A DNA stretch of 8,420 bases from Candidatus Hecatellales archaeon ex4484_218 (GTDB lineage Archaea; Thermoproteota; Bathyarchaeia; Hecatellales; Hecatellaceae), in NCBI GenBank assembly GCA_002254975.1, contig NJEB01000015.1, forward strand, positions 1 through 8,420, given 5' to 3'. Below, one piece after another: positions 5,756 to 8,420 of this stretch. Numbering within the stretch: position 1 is the stretch's first letter; each line of letters opens with the position of its first letter. The translations under genes were made by a program, and so were the position numbers. The notes beneath the pieces are model-generated. The model worked only from the letters and a program-made list of their open reading frames with translations, was not told where the DNA came from and made no database searches.

Positions 5756-5769
5756 TTTTTATTTAAAAA
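5756..5769 (-). promoter_or_regulatory. Near-symmetrical A/T box, candidate promoter for cca
   Basis: The T-run/A-run block TTTTTATTTAAAAA can be read as a TATA element in either direction. On the minus strand it lies about 80 bases before TTG 5683 and could drive cca and the kinase gene. On the plus strand it lies about 45 bases before the PIN remnant. Only composition supports it. Confidence 0.3.
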
Positions 5770-5808
5770 GAAAGGATGGCTCGAATTTTGGGTTAAACTT
5801 AAAAAGAA

Positions 5809-6000
5809 ATGTTAAAAACTGGAACATTTAGGTATTATCCATTTAACGAGAAGGTTTTAAATCTTTTTGATACAACTAAGGCTGAAGAAATTCATGATAA
5901 AATTATTGTTTCAACAGTTAAGGCTCTTAAAGCAGATGCACTTATAACAAAAGATAAGAATATATCAAGGCTTAAGGAAGTAAAAACGATTTGGAGTTAA
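5809..6000 (+). pseudogene. PIN-domain (VapC-like) toxin remnant, N-terminus missing
   Basis: A 63-residue frame matching the C-terminal half of PIN-domain ribonucleases, usually the toxins of VapBC pairs. EEIHDKIIVSTVKALKADAL (26-45) is the conserved helix with His29-Asp30, and ITKDKNI (46-52) carries the last acidic residue, Asp49; it ends with the usual short beta strand and Trp. Intact VapC proteins are about 130 residues and begin with a strand bearing an essential aspartate. That half is absent: an in-frame TAA lies 6 bases before ATG 5809, and the 125 bases back to cca hold no matching sequence in any frame. No antitoxin gene is adjacent. It is most likely a decayed fragment, or less likely a short protein with another role. 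Its stop overlaps that of convergent thpR. Confidence 0.6.
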
Positions 6001-6563
6001 ACAGCTGGAATTGTTTCTATAGTTGTATAGATGGGTCCTTTTGGAGTTAAAGTGCTTTTTTTAACTTTAATTGTATTTACAATCATCCATCCAACCTCAT
6101 AATCTTGAAAATTTTCCAAGAAACTTGCAAGTTTATCTTTATTTTTTCCAGTTTTTAATCTTGCAATGGTTAAATGAGGACTAAAACCTTTAGGGTCTGG
6201 TGGAAAACCAAGTTTTCTAACTGTTAATTCAACTTTTTGGGCAATTTGTTTAAGATTTTCAGCTCCCTCTTTAACTCCAACCCATACAACATTTATCCTT
6301 CTTAAATTTGGGAAGGCACCAACACCTTGAAGATTTAAATTAAAAACATTAAATTTTAAAGTTTTAAGTTCTCTGCAAACCTGTTCTAAAATTGAGGATG
6401 GAATTTCTCCTAGAAATCTTAAGGTTAAATGAAGATTTTCAGGTTCAACAAATTTTAGGTTTGCACCTGTCCCCATAAGGTCTTGTTGAAGTATAACAAT
6501 TTTATCCTGTAAACTTTTATCTTCAATATCAACAGCAATAAAACTTCTAATTTTTTCAACCAT
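5997..6563 (-). CDS. thpR: RNA 2',3'-cyclic phosphodiesterase / 2'-5' RNA ligase family (ThpR)
   Basis: A 188-residue member of the 2H phosphoesterase superfamily, which opens RNA 2',3'-cyclic phosphates and can join tRNA halves through 2'-5' bonds. The N-terminus IRSFIAVDI (5-13) is typical, and both catalytic tetrapeptides are present: HLTL at 45-48 (followed by RFLGE) and HLTI at 130-133 (followed by ARLK). Length is normal for the family. ATG 6563 is chosen over the in-frame TTG 6587 because GGGAG lies 9 bases upstream and family members begin just before the FIA strand. The gene is divergent from the UPF0200 operon and lies upstream of cca on the same strand; a thpR-cca neighbourhood is, as I recall, seen in other archaea such as Pyrococcus, consistent with a role in tRNA end metabolism. 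Confidence 0.92.
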   Translation of the reverse strand: MVEKIRSFIAVDIEDKSLQDKIVILQQDLMGTGANLKFVEPENLHLTLRFLGEIPSSILEQVCRELKTLKFNVFNLNLQGVGAFPNLRRINVVWVGVKEGAENLKQIAQKVELTVRKLGFPPDPKGFSPHLTIARLKTGKNKDKLASFLENFQDYEVGWMIVNTIKVKKSTLTPKGPIYTTIETIPAV

Positions 6564-6572
6564 TTTTGGTTT

Positions 6573-6577
6573 CTCCC
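6573..6577 (-). promoter_or_regulatory. Shine-Dalgarno site deciding the thpR start
   Basis: Minus-strand GGGAG ends 9 bases before ATG 6563. It would be coding sequence if TTG 6587 were the start, so it supports the 188-residue product. Confidence 0.55.
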
Positions 6578-6650
6578 AACATTTCAATAATATTTTAAGC
6601 TACAATAAAATTCTTATTTTCTCTAGCCCATAAAAAATTCAGATAAAGGT
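6578..6650. promoter_or_regulatory. Divergent promoter region between thpR and the UPF0200 operon
   Basis: The gap between the two divergent starts is only 87 bases and is A/T rich. On the minus strand, GAATTTTATTG near 6602-6612 is placed to give thpR a leader of roughly 15-20 bases with its Shine-Dalgarno site. On the plus strand, the ATAAAATTCTTATTTT stretch near 6605-6620 could serve the operon starting at 6651. The two promoters must overlap or lie back to back. Exact boxes are uncertain. Confidence 0.4.
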
Positions 6651-7244
6651 TTGGGGTTAAAAACGAAAAAACAAGTTGTTGTTGGAGTTACAGGTTTACC
6701 AGGCTCAGGGAAATCAACCTTTACAAGTATAGCTAAAAGTTTAGGTTATCCTGTAGTTGTTATGGGTGATTTTATTAGGTTAGAAGCTAAAAAAAGAGGA
6801 ATAAAACCAACAGCAGAAAATTTAAGCAAATTAATGTTTAAGGTTAGAAAGGAAAAGGGTGAGGATGTTTTAGCTAAACTTACAGTTAAAGCTGTTAAAA
6901 AAATGGATAGTTCAATAGTTTTTATTGATGGTGTTCGAACCTTAAGGGAAGTTGAATTTTTTAAGAGAAATCTTCCAGATTTTAGGCTTATAGCCATCTA
7001 TGCACCTGAAAAGATTAGGTTTAAAAGGATCTTTAAAAGAAGAAAATTAAGAGTTGATGATGTTGATTCATGGGAAAGATTTAAGAAAAGAGACCAAAAT
7101 GAGCTTAAAATTGGAGTTGGAGAAGTAATGTCTAAAGCAAATTTAACCATTAAAAATTCTGGTTCTTTAAAAAGATTTGAAGCTAAAGTTAAAAAATTTT
7201 TGGAGGAGTTAAACCATGAAATTTTATTTAAAAGGTCAAGTTAA
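6651..7244 (+). CDS. UPF0200 family P-loop nucleotide kinase, dephospho-CoA kinase-like
   Basis: A 197-residue P-loop protein of the archaeal UPF0200 family, related to adenylate and dephospho-CoA kinases; the true substrate is not established. Walker A GLPGSGKST is at residues 15-23, MGDFIR (38-43) resembles the nucleoside-binding turn, and VFIDGVRTLREVEFF (90-103) is the Walker-B-like Asp93 segment. RIFKRR (125-130) is an arginine-rich lid, and RDQNEL (146-151) with IGVGEVMSKANLTIKNSG closes the domain as in CoaE-like enzymes. Archaeal CoA synthesis is known to use a different, GTP-dependent dephospho-CoA kinase in Thermococcales, so a CoaE role should not be assumed. TTG 6651 is the only start before the P-loop strand; its Shine-Dalgarno site is weak, and TAG 6625 closes the frame upstream. 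The 3' end overlaps the UPF0201 gene by 29 bases. Confidence 0.88.
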   Translation: MGLKTKKQVVVGVTGLPGSGKSTFTSIAKSLGYPVVVMGDFIRLEAKKRGIKPTAENLSKLMFKVRKEKGEDVLAKLTVKAVKKMDSSIVFIDGVRTLREVEFFKRNLPDFRLIAIYAPEKIRFKRIFKRRKLRVDDVDSWERFKKRDQNELKIGVGEVMSKANLTIKNSGSLKRFEAKVKKFLEELNHEILFKRSS

Positions 7245-7617
7245 AATTTATCCAACAGAAGATTTAGAAAAAGTTAAAACTGCTGTTGAAAATATTTTTT
7301 CATCTATAAATTTTAGGTTGGAAGATGCTGGTGATTTTCAAGTTTTGTTTTTTGAATCTGAAACTATGGATAGTCTTCAAAAAATGAAGAATATTTTAAG
7401 GCAAGACCAAATTAGGGATGCTGTAAGAAAATTTTTAAATGAAAGAATAGAGGAAAACAAGATTAGATTTTGGCTTAATAAGCAGGTTGCATTTGTAGGA
7501 CATGTTTCTGTTTGTGAAATTCCCACGGAATCTTCTCTTGGACCTATAGAAGTTGAGATTGAATGTGAAGACCCTGAAAAACTTGTTGATTGGCTTTCAC
7601 CCAGTAGTATTCAATAA
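7216..7617 (+). CDS. UPF0201 (COG1325) RNA-binding-type protein
   Basis: A 133-residue member of the archaeal UPF0201/COG1325 family, once predicted from gene neighbourhoods to be an exosome-associated subunit and grouped with RNA-binding domains; structures show, as I recall, a ribosomal-L5-like fold. Visible family features are the N-terminal strand-helix with IYPTEDLEKV (11-20), LRQDQIRDAVRKFL (about 72-85), and the signature LNKQVAFVGHVSV followed by ESSLGPIEVEI. ATG 7216 has a GGAGG site at 7202-7206 with a 9-base spacer, inside the end of the UPF0200 gene. The 29-base overlap indicates coupled translation, and this pairing of UPF0200 with UPF0201 recurs in archaea, suggesting a joint but unproven role in RNA or nucleotide metabolism. 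Confidence 0.9.
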   Translation: MKFYLKGQVKIYPTEDLEKVKTAVENIFSSINFRLEDAGDFQVLFFESETMDSLQKMKNILRQDQIRDAVRKFLNERIEENKIRFWLNKQVAFVGHVSVCEIPTESSLGPIEVEIECEDPEKLVDWLSPSSIQ

Positions 7618-7627
7618 ACCTTTATTT

Positions 7628-7632
7628 GGAGG
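7628..7632 (+). promoter_or_regulatory. Shine-Dalgarno site for the TTG-started TIM-barrel gene
   Basis: GGAGG lies 9 bases before TTG 7642, within the 24-base gap after the UPF0201 stop. It is one of the clearest sites in the window and supports initiation at TTG. Confidence 0.65.
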
Positions 7633-7641
7633 TTTAATTTT

Positions 7642-8412
7642 TTGGAGGTTGGTTTATCCACCCTCTACCTAACCGTTAAAAGTTTTAAAAAAGCAATTAA
7701 AACTTTAACAACCTATGCTGATGAATGTAAAACTTGGGAGATCGTGGATGAGTTTAACTTAAGGCTTAACAAACTTAAAGTTAAAATTTTAAATGAAATA
7801 AAAGAATCTTTTTCCTTAAAATATACAGTTCATACACCTTTTTACGATTTAAACATTGCATCTTTAAACCCAACCATTAGAAAAACAACCTTAAAAATCA
7901 TAGAAAAATCTATGAGGTTTGCATGGGAGCTTGAAGCAAAAATGTATGTTTTACATCCAGGATTTTATGATGTTTTTCAACCTAAAAAAACAGAAAAATT
8001 TAATTTTCAATCTTTAAACAAGCTAATTACCTATGCTAAAAATCTTGGTATACCTGTTTCAGTTGAAAATTTACCAGCTGGTTTTCAAACTTTAACAAAG
8101 GTTGAAGATTTTGAAAAACTTTTTAATCAACTAGAATTTTTAGATTTTAGTTTAGCTTTGGATGTTGGTCATGCTTACACCGTTAACCAGTTAGAGCTTT
8201 TTCTTGAAAAATTTCAGGATAAAATAGGGCATGTTCATCTACATAATAATGATGGGAAATCTGATTCTCATAATAGTTTGGATGAAGGTGGAATAGATTG
8301 GATGAATGTTGTTAAAACTTTAAAAAATAATGGTTTTAATGGATGTTTAATTGTTGAATCAACAAGTAAACCTTTAGAAAGCTACCTAAAACTTAAAAAA
8401 ATCTTTGGATAA
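7642..8412 (+). CDS. AP-endonuclease-2-like TIM barrel (sugar phosphate isomerase/epimerase, COG1082-like)
   Basis: A 256-residue TIM-barrel metalloprotein. Family members are either sugar isomerases/epimerases or endonuclease IV DNA-repair enzymes. Candidate metal ligands occur in endonuclease IV order: His64 (VHTPFYD), His105 (LHPGFYD), Glu142 (VSVENLP), Asp174 and His177 (ALDVGHAYT), His199 (HVHLHNND), Asp208 and His210 (SDSHNSLDEGGIDW), and Glu239 (LIVEST). The HLHNNDGKSDSH.SLDEG.IDW block is also usual in COG1082 isomerases, and at 256 residues the protein is shorter than endonuclease IV (about 280-300), so the isomerase call is preferred. TTG 7642 begins directly at the first barrel strand. 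It is the last visible gene of the UPF0200-UPF0201 operon, 24 bases after the previous stop; the frame ends with TAA just before the window edge. Confidence 0.8.
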   Translation: MEVGLSTLYLTVKSFKKAIKTLTTYADECKTWEIVDEFNLRLNKLKVKILNEIKESFSLKYTVHTPFYDLNIASLNPTIRKTTLKIIEKSMRFAWELEAKMYVLHPGFYDVFQPKKTEKFNFQSLNKLITYAKNLGIPVSVENLPAGFQTLTKVEDFEKLFNQLEFLDFSLALDVGHAYTVNQLELFLEKFQDKIGHVHLHNNDGKSDSHNSLDEGGIDWMNVVKTLKNNGFNGCLIVESTSKPLESYLKLKKIFG

Positions 8413-8420
8413 ATATTTTT

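Noticed and set aside
6746..6997. Minus-strand 83-codon frame
   Set aside because: It is antisense to the UPF0200 gene, which carries Walker A and family motifs.

Overview
The window looks like a piece of an AT-rich archaeal chromosome. Several genes point to this: a class I (archaeal-type) CCA-adding enzyme, an archaeal 2'-5' RNA ligase-like ThpR, a COG2112-type protein kinase, and the archaeal families UPF0200 and UPF0201 side by side. Shine-Dalgarno sites are of the GGAGG and GGTGG type, promoters are TATA-like, and T-tracts stand in for terminators. The CCA-enzyme sequence reads closest, from memory, to Thermoproteota/TACK homologues (for example Bathyarchaeia or Nitrososphaeria relatives). 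That placement is an inference. Seven of the ten convincing genes appear to start with TTG and three with ATG.

Positions 1-3192 (all minus strand) are a metabolic block. From upstream to downstream it holds an unrecognised 108-residue protein, a crotonase-fold enoyl-CoA hydratase with both catalytic glutamates, and a two-gene unit of phenylacetate-CoA ligase (PaaK)-like proteins. The first PaaK-like protein (790-1830) has lost the AMP-binding P-loop and the whole C-terminal domain. The second (772 to beyond the window edge) keeps the P-loop. Together they could activate an organic acid to its CoA thioester and pass it to the hydratase; the substrate cannot be read from the sequence. The hydratase and the PaaK unit share a 12-base leader block and the same TATA-to-start distance, so they may be co-regulated.

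Positions 3193-3492 are a 300-base gap with a good TATA box and two possible very small ORFs. Positions 3493-6563 (minus strand) are an RNA-processing block: thpR, then cca, which overlaps a COG2112 kinase gene by 23 bases. A plus-strand remnant of a PIN-domain (VapC-like) toxin lies between thpR and cca and shares a TTAA stop tetranucleotide with thpR.

Positions 6651-8412 (plus strand, divergent from thpR) are a compact three-gene operon: a UPF0200 P-loop kinase overlapping a UPF0201 RNA-binding-type protein by 29 bases, followed 24 bases later by an AP-endonuclease-2/xylose-isomerase-like TIM barrel with a full set of putative metal ligands. No tRNA, rRNA, CRISPR array or insertion sequence was seen.
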